Source of the DNA: Oscillospiraceae bacterium
Lineage (GTDB): Bacteria > Bacillota > Clostridia > Oscillospirales > Ruminococcaceae
Assembly (NCBI GenBank): GCA_009777445.1
Contig: WRLV01000007.1
Coordinates: forward strand, 1-49,674
Length of the DNA: 49,674 nt
Reading direction: 5' to 3'
The notes below the pieces were generated by a model. The model had not been told where the DNA came from and searched no databases. It was given only the letters and a program-made list of their open reading frames with translations. Shown here piece by piece: positions 8,324 through 15,954 of this stretch (positions within the stretch are counted from its first letter, which is position 1; every line of letters begins with the position of its first letter). Both the position numbers and the translations under genes were made by a program.

Positions 8324-8575
8324 ATGCAAGTTAAATTAAGAAAACAACCCGATAAATATTTAAACAAATGCCCTCAAAACATACATAATAAGCTAATTAA
8401 CGCATTATTGGGCTTAGAGCTTTGGCAAGGCGATATAAAAAGATTAGAAGGCAGTAAAAACGAATATCGTCTAAAAATACCGCCTTTCAGAATAATTTTT
8501 ACTTATATTAAGGGTGAACATGTAATAACCGTGACAAAAATCAGTACACGGGGAGATGCTTATAAGAAAGGGTGA
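8324..8575 (+). CDS. RelE/ParE-type toxin
   Basis: An 83-residue basic protein with the RelE/ParE fold signature: a helical N-terminus (KYLNKCPQNIHNKLINALLGL), then strands in NEYRLKIPPFRIIFTY, and a C-terminal KISTRGDAYKKG (family pattern I-x-x-R-x-x-x-Y). Such proteins cleave mRNA on the ribosome or inhibit gyrase. Which one applies cannot be told here. The start was chosen at the ATG with GGAG 9 bases upstream, downstream of the promoter. The antitoxin gene begins 5 bases after its stop, so toxin-first order is clear. Low GC and small size fit a mobile addiction module. Confidence 0.8.
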   Translation: MQVKLRKQPDKYLNKCPQNIHNKLINALLGLELWQGDIKRLEGSKNEYRLKIPPFRIIFTYIKGEHVITVTKISTRGDAYKKG

Positions 8576-8580
8576 TAATA

Positions 8581-8784
8581 ATGGAAAAAATTTCAATCGA
8601 AGAATTTTTAAGAAGAGTCGAAGCAACACCGACTGTTAAGCCGGACGAGTGGGATTTAAAAATGTTAGCGGAAATTGAAGCAGAAACCGACAATAGCACC
8701 ATAAGTCTTGAAGAAGCGATGGCGCGGCGCAAATGTAGCGGAAAAATCTCTTTGCGCGTGCCAAAAGAATTGCATACAAACTAA
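8581..8784 (+). CDS. Putative antitoxin partner of the RelE-type toxin
   Basis: A 67-residue acidic protein. The N-terminal two thirds (EEFLRRVEATPTVKPDEWDLKMLAEIEAETD) resembles toxin-binding regions of small antitoxins. The end GKISLRVPKELH resembles the strand and first helix turn of a ribbon-helix-helix DNA-binding domain as in HicB-type proteins. It stops right after LHTN, so the helices needed for a full ribbon-helix-helix are absent. Either it binds DNA in another way or it is truncated. RBS AAAGGGTG overlaps the toxin stop, suggesting translational coupling. Start at ATG 8581 rather than the upstream GTG at 8572. Confidence 0.65.
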   Translation: MEKISIEEFLRRVEATPTVKPDEWDLKMLAEIEAETDNSTISLEEAMARRKCSGKISLRVPKELHTN

Positions 8785-8787
8785 TAA

Positions 8788-8820
8788 AAAGTCGAAGTTC
8801 ATTTTGTGAACTTCGACTTT
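8788..8820. terminator. Bidirectional terminator between antitoxin and transglutaminase genes
   Basis: A perfect 14-bp stem (AAAGTCGAAGTTCA/TGAACTTCGACTTT) with a 5-base loop, 4 bases from each convergent stop codon. T-runs flank it better on the minus strand. Confidence 0.85.
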
Positions 8821-8824
8821 AAAT

Positions 8825-10645
8825 TTAAGCTCCGTTTACCGTTAAGTTAAACCGTGCTACTCTGCCGCTTTCGTTGCAGGTTGCTGTCATTGCTACTCTT
8901 ACAGAGGGGGTGCCTTTGTTTCTGCCGGGTACTGAGAGGGCTCTCACTGTAATGCCGCCTTGCCCTAACGCACTTGTATCAAAAAGGGTTGAGCCTTTGC
9001 CTAATGGGACTCCTCCTTCAATGCGCACGAATGCGGCATCTGTCGGTTTCGCCAAAGCGACTGTGTATGTGGTGTCGGCAGGGCTTACTATCGTTGATGT
9101 TTTGCCCTTGTGAAACGCGTTTAGATAAAGTCTTATGCTTTCGCCCACTTTTACGCTGCCCGAATTGGTTCCTCTTCCGGTGACTCCCGTTGTCGCACTG
9201 AAGTTATCGGTTGAGGATAATGTGATATTGTTAGGGGCAATCCTTACGTTAACGGTTATAGGGCCTAAAACCGAGTCATTCCACCCAATATTATCACCCC
9301 TTTGAATATACCATAGATATGCGGTTCCTGATGAGGTTGCTGTTACTCTTCCGCCGCTTACGTTGGCAATGCTTCTGTCGCTTAAGTAATTTTTTCCGTT
9401 AAGTGGCGGGCGTTGAGTTGGGTTTTGGGTAATGGCCCATGCCCTTTGTCTTGACCTTGCGTTGTCGAAGAAGAGCGTTCCTTGTTGTTCAAATGCCGCG
9501 AGTTGAGCCTGATTTGTGGTGGCAATACCGCCCGATGATGAGGTTGCTCTGCCGCCGCCGAGCCATAAAGTCAAAGGGGCGTTTGTTGAGGTGGTATTGT
9601 CGTAGATTTTTGTTCGCCCACTGAAAATTTCGACAGATGCAGGGGGCGCGCTGTTAACGTGTTTTATGAAGGCATCAATGTCTTTGCTCCAACGTCTTGC
9701 GGCAAAAGTCCCGTAGCTTCTTGCGGTTAAATCAGATTGCCAAAAATAGTCGTAGCTTATGCCGCTTGAAGTTGTATCACCGTTTCTTTCTGCATCATTC
9801 CAGGTGACATCAACGAGATAGTAAGTTTGCGTTTCATCACAAAGCACCCAATTCCATCTGTGCGCGCCGCCTGCGTTGCCGCTTATGCCGGGGGCGTTAA
9901 TGCCGTGATAAAACGCCAAAAGCGAGAAGGCGTTAGCGTATCCTGCACAGACCGCCGTTTTGTCTCTGTATATATTTAGCGCGTGTTGCCCTTTTACGGT
10001 TCTTCGGGTATTGTCCCACTGTTCGGGGTTTCTGAAAGATTCTTCATCATAGGTGGCGTGCAAGGCGATTGCATCGTTAATAGCCTTAGCTTTTTCCATA
10101 TTTGTGGTGGCTAAGTCTATACCGGGAACGGGAAAATTCACGGTTTCCGTGAACTCTTGCGCGATGTAGCTTGTGTTTATGCTGATAGTAAGCATTATAA
10201 CGCCGTTTGAACTCTGCATACCCATTCCAAAAAAATGGGGATAATAGGTATAGATATTTTCCATGACAGAAGCGAGCTTAGGGGCTTTTTGCGAGCTGAA
10301 CGAGAAGTTAAAATTACCCAAAAGGGCGTTTCTTAAACCCCACTCTGACATCTCATTCAAAGTGGGATTTGCAGTGTTAAAGGCAGAAACAGGCCTCTCT
10401 TTCAGCCCCAAGACATCAAGCCAATCGGGGCTTACTTCCTCAAACTTAAAACTTTCGGAGTTTTCTTTTTGAGTTTCGAGGAAGAACTTGCGCGCCTGTT
10501 CGCCACTCACGACCACCACATTACCATTTTCATCAAAGTACCCATAGGAATAATCAGCATTATCAACGGCATAAATGGGCGTTGACATAAGCACAGCGAA
10601 AATCAGCATAAACGCTGTAAACATTCCGATTTTTCTATTTTTCAT
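8825..10645 (-). CDS. Secreted transglutaminase-like (cysteine peptidase fold) protein
   Basis: 606 residues from the ATG at 10645, which has RBS AGAGGTG 8 bases upstream; a GTG 9 bases earlier overlaps that RBS. Residues 1-27 form a signal peptide (core MFTAFMLIFAVLM, end IYA). A transglutaminase-like core spans about 185-300, with likely catalytic Cys233 (TAVCAGYA), His262 (GAHRWNWV) and Asp279 (LVDVTWND). Family members in Clostridia act on cell-wall or surface proteins as peptidases or crosslinkers. The activity here is inferred. The last 300 residues are Thr/Ser-rich beta domains with no enzyme signature. It is transcribed convergently to the toxin-antitoxin pair. Confidence 0.8.
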   Translation of the reverse strand: MKNRKIGMFTAFMLIFAVLMSTPIYAVDNADYSYGYFDENGNVVVVSGEQARKFFLETQKENSESFKFEEVSPDWLDVLGLKERPVSAFNTANPTLNEMSEWGLRNALLGNFNFSFSSQKAPKLASVMENIYTYYPHFFGMGMQSSNGVIMLTISINTSYIAQEFTETVNFPVPGIDLATTNMEKAKAINDAIALHATYDEESFRNPEQWDNTRRTVKGQHALNIYRDKTAVCAGYANAFSLLAFYHGINAPGISGNAGGAHRWNWVLCDETQTYYLVDVTWNDAERNGDTTSSGISYDYFWQSDLTARSYGTFAARRWSKDIDAFIKHVNSAPPASVEIFSGRTKIYDNTTSTNAPLTLWLGGGRATSSSGGIATTNQAQLAAFEQQGTLFFDNARSRQRAWAITQNPTQRPPLNGKNYLSDRSIANVSGGRVTATSSGTAYLWYIQRGDNIGWNDSVLGPITVNVRIAPNNITLSSTDNFSATTGVTGRGTNSGSVKVGESIRLYLNAFHKGKTSTIVSPADTTYTVALAKPTDAAFVRIEGGVPLGKGSTLFDTSALGQGGITVRALSVPGRNKGTPSVRVAMTATCNESGRVARFNLTVNGA

Positions 10646-10739
10646 AAATTTCACACCTCTTTTTTAAAATAATATTATCTATTATATCGACATATTTTTT
10701 GAATACTTAATAGTTAATCGAAAAGTTAATATCGCCATT

Positions 10740-11402
10740 TTATATAGCCCTAAAATCCATGCCGTCAATGCAATTATCATAAACGAATTTTTTAACCGGC
10801 TCCATATTGTCAGACTCGTAAAATTCTATAATCATATGTTTGAAAGTTTCTTGCTTTTCAATTGGCACAGATATAATCCCCACGCCGTTGGAAATCATGA
10901 TATGATTGCCGGCGAGCATGGCAGTGCGCTTGTTGCCGTCAATAAACATTTGCTTTCTCATGCCGTAAAGCATAAGAGTGACAGCCCTGTCGGTAGGGCT
11001 TGGTATGCTTAAAATATCCTCTATATTTTCTCTGATTTGTGATTCAATCGGCAGGGTGGGTTTCCAATTTGTCCCCCCAACGGTTGCAGGCACATTTCTC
11101 AAAAAGCCCGCGTTGTAAATAAGATTGCTCCCGACATATTGGTTTATCTTGCAGATGAAGGGAAAATTTATGGGGTGCTCTATATTTTCCAGTACGAATT
11201 TCCACGCGTGTTTAAGATTATTTACCGTAGTTATATCGTCAATGTCTAATCGCGCTACATTTATACCATTATATAGATTGTCTGTTTCAGGATAAGTTAC
11301 AGCAATTCCCTCAAAATTCGCGCTTTTCCAGATATAATCAACAATATTTCGTTTTGCAACAAATATATTTTGCTCAACGCTCATATTATATTTCGCTAAC
11401 AT
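10740..11402 (-). CDS. Fic/Doc-family protein with altered catalytic motif
   Basis: 220 residues from the ATG at 11402 (RBS GGAGGT 5 bases upstream; a longer GTG form begins at 11426). The Fic core spans about residues 80-185. The motif reads QMFIDGNKR instead of HxFx(D/E)GN(G/K)R, so the catalytic His is Gln at residue 151, while the phosphate-binding GNKR is kept. Canonical Fic enzymes transfer AMP or other nucleotides to target proteins using that His (established). This form may be inactive, or it may use different chemistry. Similar Gln variants exist in Firmicute Fic proteins as far as I recall. It stands alone, separated from the upstream gene by a terminator. Confidence 0.8.
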   Translation of the reverse strand: MLAKYNMSVEQNIFVAKRNIVDYIWKSANFEGIAVTYPETDNLYNGINVARLDIDDITTVNNLKHAWKFVLENIEHPINFPFICKINQYVGSNLIYNAGFLRNVPATVGGTNWKPTLPIESQIRENIEDILSIPSPTDRAVTLMLYGMRKQMFIDGNKRTAMLAGNHIMISNGVGIISVPIEKQETFKHMIIEFYESDNMEPVKKFVYDNCIDGMDFRAI

Positions 11403-11431
11403 TACGTACCTCCGAAAAAATTCCACACAGT

Positions 11432-11456
11432 AAAAATCAGCCCCCGTTAAGGGGGC
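11432..11456 (-). terminator. Terminator of the SCP2-like gene
   Basis: On the minus strand: stem GCCCCC (11456-11451), loop TTAAC, GGGGGC (11445-11440), then TGATTTTTA. It lies 8 bases after the SCP2-like gene's stop codon and before the Fic gene. Confidence 0.8.
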
Positions 11457-11464
11457 CGGAAAGG

Positions 11465-12031
11465 CTATAAGAAAAATTCTTTTAAAATCAACGCTTTAGT
11501 AACGTCACCTTGATACTTAATAGCACCGCTGTTGATTGCCGCCATATAGTCAAAGCCGCCTTTTGCGATTGCCATAGCGTTATCGGCTGTGCAACACAAA
11601 GTTCCGTCTCTGTCATAATACTCAGTCGGCAAGATGTGTTTTTCGCCGTTTTGAATTGCAACGAAGAAGATTCCGAGGTTGTCAATGTGAACTTGAACGG
11701 CAATAACGCCGTCAACCTTAGAAACATCGGCTTTCTCAAACTTTTTCCACAAAGCTGTGGTAATAGTGTCGAGAGTAATTTCTTTTGCCTTAGGTTTTCT
11801 TGTCGCCTTCGGGGCGGCTGTTTCTTTTTTAGCAGGAGTCTCTTTCTTTGCAGGCGGTTTTGCCGCCGGTTTTGTTTCTGCTACGGGTTGAGGTTTTGTC
11901 AGTGCTTTTGTCGCCGGTTTTGTTTCTGCTGCGGGTTGAGGTTTTGTTACTTTAGGTGTTTCTTTTGCTACCGATTTAACGGGTGTTTCTTTTGCCGTCG
12001 GTTTAACGGGTGTTTTTTTTGTGTCTGCCAT
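11465..12031 (-). CDS. SCP2 sterol-transfer-like protein with Ala/Lys/Pro-rich N-terminus
   Basis: 188 residues. The start was chosen at ATG 12031 with RBS AAAGGAA 8 bases upstream; a longer form would begin in poly-T sequence upstream. Residues 1-80 are low complexity, with repeats of KETPVK/KPQPAAETKPA/PAKKET. They are strongly basic and resemble histone-H1-like tails. Residues about 84-188 look like an SCP2 fold: ITLDTITTALWKKFEK, a central beta region, an IAKGGFDYMAAINSGAIKYQGD segment (the family's G-x-(L/F)-x...G.(I/L)..G-D end) and ALILKEFF. SCP2 domains bind lipids or hydrophobic molecules. The bacterial role is unclear, and no membrane segment or signal peptide is present, so it is cytoplasmic. 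The function of the basic tail (nucleic acid or membrane binding) is inference. Confidence 0.65.
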   Translation of the reverse strand: MADTKKTPVKPTAKETPVKSVAKETPKVTKPQPAAETKPATKALTKPQPVAETKPAAKPPAKKETPAKKETAAPKATRKPKAKEITLDTITTALWKKFEKADVSKVDGVIAVQVHIDNLGIFFVAIQNGEKHILPTEYYDRDGTLCCTADNAMAIAKGGFDYMAAINSGAIKYQGDVTKALILKEFFL

Positions 12032-12068
12032 ATCTGAAATTCCTTTCAAAGTTTTTAATAGTGTATCA

Positions 12069-12097
12069 ATAATAGCACAAAAAAAAAAAAAAAGCAA
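12069..12097 (-). promoter_or_regulatory. Candidate promoter of the SCP2-like gene with poly-T spacer
   Basis: On the minus strand: TTGCTT at 12097-12092, a 17-base spacer and TATTAT at 12074-12069. Thirteen of the spacer bases are part of a 15-base T run. Length changes in that run would alter promoter spacing. Confidence 0.45.
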
Positions 12098-12243
12098 GCT
12101 TTTTTTGAAAATTTATTTGAAAATAGCAAAATTCAGTATTATTTTTTAAGAAATCTGTAAAATTACACAATAAAAAACGTGAATATAGAGCCAAAAATCA
12201 ACCCCTGCCAAACATATGGCAAATTTTTCGTGTAATATGCCAA

Positions 12244-12272
12244 TTTACAAATATTACTAAATGTGTTATAAT
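12244..12272 (+). promoter_or_regulatory. Sigma-A promoter of nifJ
   Basis: TTTACA at 12244-12249, a 17-base spacer, TATAAT at 12267-12272. The strong RBS AAGGAGGAT at 12292-12300 follows. Confidence 0.75.
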
Positions 12273-12310
12273 GTCTGTGTTTAAAATTTATAAGGAGGAT
12301 GATATCTATT

Positions 12311-15300
12311 ATGGCAAGAAAAAAAATAATGATGGATGGAAACACCGCCGCGGGTCACGTTTCATATGCGTTTACCGAGGTGGCTGCCATTTATCCCATC
12401 ACACCGTCTTCGGTTATGGCTGAAGTTACCGACCGTTGGGCGGTTGACGGGAGGGAAAACATTTTCGGCGAACAGGTGAAAGTTGTCGAAATGCAGTCTG
12501 AAGCGGGGGCCGCCGGAGCGGTTCACGGCTCTTTGGCTGCCGGCGCGTTGACTACTACGTACACCGCGTCTCAAGGGCTTTTGCTTATGATTCCGAATAT
12601 GTTTAAAATCGCGGGTGAGCTTTTGCCGAGCGTTATACATGTGTCGGCGCGCGCTTTAGCATCACACGCACTGTCAATTTTCGGCGACCACAGCGACGTT
12701 TATGCTTGCCGTCAGACAGGCTATGCAATGCTTTGCTCTACCAATCCGCAAGAGGTAATGGATTTAGGGGCAGTAGCGCACATCGCAACCTTAAAAGGCA
12801 GAGTTCCGTTCTTGCATTTCTTTGACGGGTTCCGCACATCGCATGAAATTCAAAAAATTGGTGCGTGGGATAACGAGGGACTTAAAAAATTAGTTGACCA
12901 AAACGACATAGATGCTTTCCGTGACAGAGCGTTAAATCCCGAACAACCGGTACTCCACGGGACGGCGCAAAACCCCGATATCTTCTTCCAGGCGCGTGAG
13001 GCCTGTAACCCCTATTACAACGCAATGCCCGAAACAGTCCAAAAAACAATGGACAAGGTTAACGCGGCAATCGGAACTGACTATAAACTTTTCAACTATT
13101 ACGGCTCTCCCGATGCTGAGCATATTATCGTGGCAATGGGCAGCGGTTGTGATACCATTGAAGAGGCAATTGACTTTCTCATGGCAAGAGGAGAGAAGGT
13201 CGGCTTGGTTAAAGTCCGTCTTTATCGCCCGTTCAGCGTTGACAGTTTTGTGGATGCCATTCCCTCAACCGTTAAGAAAATATCCGTTCTTGACAGAACT
13301 AAAGAAGCAGGTTCGTTGGGTGAGCCGCTTTATCTTGACGTTGTCGCGGCACTCAAACGTGCGGGCAAATTCTCTGATGCGGCTGTTTTCGGCGGTCGTT
13401 ACGGCTTAGGCTCTAAAGACTTCAGCCCGGCTCATGTTATTGCCATTTACAAAAACACTTCTAAAGTGCAATTCACAGTGGGAATCGAAGATGATGTTAC
13501 CAATCTGTCACTTTCGATTGACGAGAACCCCGATACCACGCCTGTCGGAACAACTTCCTGCAAATTCTGGGGATTGGGCGCGGACGGCACTGTCGGCGCG
13601 AACAAAAACTCGATTAAAATTATCGGCGACCACACAGACATGTATGCCCAGGCGTATTTCTCTTACGACTCGAAAAAATCGGGTGGCGTTACCATTTCCC
13701 ATTTAAGGTTTGGAAAGTCTCCAATCAAATCCACATACTTTGTTAAAAAGGCGAACTTTGTTGCTTGTCACACACCTTCTTATATAAACAAATACGACAT
13801 GGTTCAAGACCTATTGCCGGGTGGCACGTTCTTGCTCAACTGTCAATGGGGAGTTGACGAGCTTGAAGAAAAAATACCGGACCCTGTTAAGGCGCACATC
13901 GCCAAAAACAACATTAATTTCTATATAATCAACGCTATTGACATAGCAAGAGAAATCGGGCTCGGCGGAAGAGTAAACACAATCTTGCAATCCGCTTTCT
14001 TCAAACTTGCCGCGATTGTTCCTTATGACGAAGCGATTGACTATATGAAGCAGGCAGCTAAAAAATCATTCTCCAGCAAAGGTGAGAAGATTGTTAACAT
14101 GAACTACGCGGCGATTGACAGGGGTACTGATTTTGTTAAAGTTGACGTTCCCGATTCGTGGGGACAACTTGGCGGAAAACTTCCTTTGCCTAAAGCAAGC
14201 GGCGACAGAAAAGATTTAGTCGATTTTGTGAACGACATTCTGATTCCCGTAAATGCTCAATACGGCGACACCCTGCCTGTATCTACCTTTAAGCACATGG
14301 CTGACGGCACATTCCCACAAGGCTCTGCCGCTTATGAAAAGAGAGGAATTGCCATTACTATCCCTGACTGGAAAACCGAAAACTGTATTCAATGTAACCA
14401 ATGCGTTATGGTTTGCCCTCACTCGGTAATTCGTCCGTTTGTTTTAAACGACGACGAAGCAGCAAAAGCTCCTGCCGCCACAAAGACCATGGATTTAAAC
14501 GGTCTGCCGGGCTTGAAATATTCGTTGTCTTTGTCGCCTTTCGACTGTACAGGCTGTGAAGTTTGTGTTAATATCTGTCCCGGCAAAAAAGGCAATAAAG
14601 CCTTAGAAATGGTGCCGTTTGACAGTCAAGTTGAACACCCTCAACAAGAAGTGTTTGCTTATTGCATGGGTGTTTCCGACAAGCCCGAAGTGTTTGACAA
14701 ATTCAAAGTTTCTTCGGTTAAAGGCGCGCAGTTCAAACAACCGTTGCTTGAGTTCTCAGGTGCTTGTTCCGGTTGTGGCGAAACCCCATACGCTAACCTT
14801 ATTACGAGACTGTTCGGCGACAGAATGTACATCGCCAACGCTACAGGTTGTTCCTCAATTTGGGGCGGCTCTGCTCCTTCAACCCCATACACCGTGGACA
14901 AGAAGGGAAGGGGGCCTGCATGGGCTAACTCGCTGTTTGAAGACACTGCTGAATTTGGTTACGGCATGGCTTTAGCTCAAAATGCACTCAGAAAAAGAGC
15001 TCAAAAATTAATTAAAGAGTTAGGAACGTCTGATTCAGCTCTTAAACCCTATGTTGACAAGTATTTTGAAACCGATAAAGACGGAAGTGCCAATCTCAAA
15101 GCAACAGATGAATTGCTCGCCGCTCTTGAAAAATCATCAAGCCCACTCAAAAACGACATTCTCAAACTTAAAAAGTTTATCGCCAAAAAATCCACCTGGA
15201 TGTTCGGCGGCGACGGTTGGGCTTATGACATCGGTTACGGCGGACTCGACCATGTTCTCGCAAGCGGTGAGAATGTAAACCTCATGGTATTCGACACCGA

Positions 15301-15856
15301 AATCTATTCAAACACCGGTGGGCAGGCATCAAAAGCAACACCTGTCGGAGCAACCGCTCAATTCGCCGCCGGCGGCATGGAAACCAAGAAGAAAGATTTA
15401 GCGCAAATAGCAATGCAATATGGCTACGTATATGTCACTCAAATTTCAATGGGGGCTGACATGAACCAGTGCATTAAAGCGATTGTCGAAGCTGAAGCGT
15501 ATGACGGGCCGTCACTCATTATCGCCTACGCGCCTTGCATAAGCCACTATATTAAAGGCGGTTTGGCAATTTCAAAACAGGTTGAAAAAGATGCCGTCAC
15601 ATCGGGCTACTGGCACTTATTCAGATTCAATCCTGCTCTTGAAGCCGAAGGAAAGTCACCTTATTCGCTTGACAGCAAAGCCCCAAGCACAGACTATAAA
15701 GAATTCATCATGCGTGAAACAAGATACAGCTCACTCATGCGCGCTAACCCCGAAAGGGCAACCCAACTGTTCGACCGTGCCGCAAAAGATGCAAAGAAAA
15801 AATACGATTATCTTGCCGGCTTAGTCGAATACTACGAAAAATTAGCACAGAAATAA
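12311..15856 (+). CDS. nifJ: Pyruvate:ferredoxin (flavodoxin) oxidoreductase
   Basis: A 1181-residue single-chain PFOR, the usual length for the homodimeric enzyme (about 1170-1200). It oxidises pyruvate with CoA to acetyl-CoA and CO2, passing electrons to ferredoxin, the central step of anaerobic pyruvate catabolism. Visible in order: the N-terminal pyruvate-binding domain (MDGNTAAGHVSYAFTEVAAI, YPITPSS), the CoA-binding/transketolase-C-like domains, the two 4Fe-4S motifs (C692, C695, C698, C702 and C746, C749, C752, C756), and the thiamine diphosphate domain with the proximal cluster ligands C819 and C822 (SGACSGCGETPY) and the GDGWAYDIGYGGLDH motif. The start is ATG 12311. An earlier ATG (12299) abuts the Shine-Dalgarno and is unlikely. 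The gene is monocistronic, with its own promoter and a following hairpin. Confidence 0.97.
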   Translation: MARKKIMMDGNTAAGHVSYAFTEVAAIYPITPSSVMAEVTDRWAVDGRENIFGEQVKVVEMQSEAGAAGAVHGSLAAGALTTTYTASQGLLLMIPNMFKIAGELLPSVIHVSARALASHALSIFGDHSDVYACRQTGYAMLCSTNPQEVMDLGAVAHIATLKGRVPFLHFFDGFRTSHEIQKIGAWDNEGLKKLVDQNDIDAFRDRALNPEQPVLHGTAQNPDIFFQAREACNPYYNAMPETVQKTMDKVNAAIGTDYKLFNYYGSPDAEHIIVAMGSGCDTIEEAIDFLMARGEKVGLVKVRLYRPFSVDSFVDAIPSTVKKISVLDRTKEAGSLGEPLYLDVVAALKRAGKFSDAAVFGGRYGLGSKDFSPAHVIAIYKNTSKVQFTVGIEDDVTNLSLSIDENPDTTPVGTTSCKFWGLGADGTVGANKNSIKIIGDHTDMYAQAYFSYDSKKSGGVTISHLRFGKSPIKSTYFVKKANFVACHTPSYINKYDMVQDLLPGGTFLLNCQWGVDELEEKIPDPVKAHIAKNNINFYIINAIDIAREIGLGGRVNTILQSAFFKLAAIVPYDEAIDYMKQAAKKSFSSKGEKIVNMNYAAIDRGTDFVKVDVPDSWGQLGGKLPLPKASGDRKDLVDFVNDILIPVNAQYGDTLPVSTFKHMADGTFPQGSAAYEKRGIAITIPDWKTENCIQCNQCVMVCPHSVIRPFVLNDDEAAKAPAATKTMDLNGLPGLKYSLSLSPFDCTGCEVCVNICPGKKGNKALEMVPFDSQVEHPQQEVFAYCMGVSDKPEVFDKFKVSSVKGAQFKQPLLEFSGACSGCGETPYANLITRLFGDRMYIANATGCSSIWGGSAPSTPYTVDKKGRGPAWANSLFEDTAEFGYGMALAQNALRKRAQKLIKELGTSDSALKPYVDKYFETDKDGSANLKATDELLAALEKSSSPLKNDILKLKKFIAKKSTWMFGGDGWAYDIGYGGLDHVLASGENVNLMVFDTEIYSNTGGQASKATPVGATAQFAAGGMETKKKDLAQIAMQYGYVYVTQISMGADMNQCIKAIVEAEAYDGPSLIIAYAPCISHYIKGGLAISKQVEKDAVTSGYWHLFRFNPALEAEGKSPYSLDSKAPSTDYKEFIMRETRYSSLMRANPERATQLFDRAAKDAKKKYDYLAGLVEYYEKLAQK

Positions 15857-15869
15857 TAACAAATAATAT

Positions 15870-15910
15870 ACAAAGCAGTTACCGTGCAAATAGCGCAGTA
15901 ACTGCTTTGT
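15870..15910 (+). terminator. Hairpin after nifJ
   Basis: A perfect 13-bp stem (ACAAAGCAGTTAC at 15870-15882 and GTAACTGCTTTGT at 15898-15910) with a 15-base loop, 14 bases after the nifJ stop. There is no clear T tract, so it may stabilise the 3' end rather than terminate fully. Confidence 0.6.
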
Positions 15911-15954
15911 ACCAACTTATAGCAACAAAAAATAAAAGACAAGGAGAATAAACA

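Noticed and set aside
8273-8575. Toxin gene starting at TTG 8273
   Set aside because: That TTG is the -35 box of the promoter. ATG 8324 has a proper RBS downstream of the -10 box.
11510-12037. A long Cys/Phe/Arg-rich frame opposite the SCP2-like gene
   Set aside because: It mirrors the Lys/Ala/Pro repeats of the real gene, has no RBS, and its composition (CFCRRFC) is typical of an antisense shadow.
12170-12260. Riboswitch or redox-regulator site upstream of nifJ
   Set aside because: A short TGCCA/TGGCA hairpin is present, but no known riboswitch core or Rex-type operator (TTGTTAA...TTAACAA) could be found.
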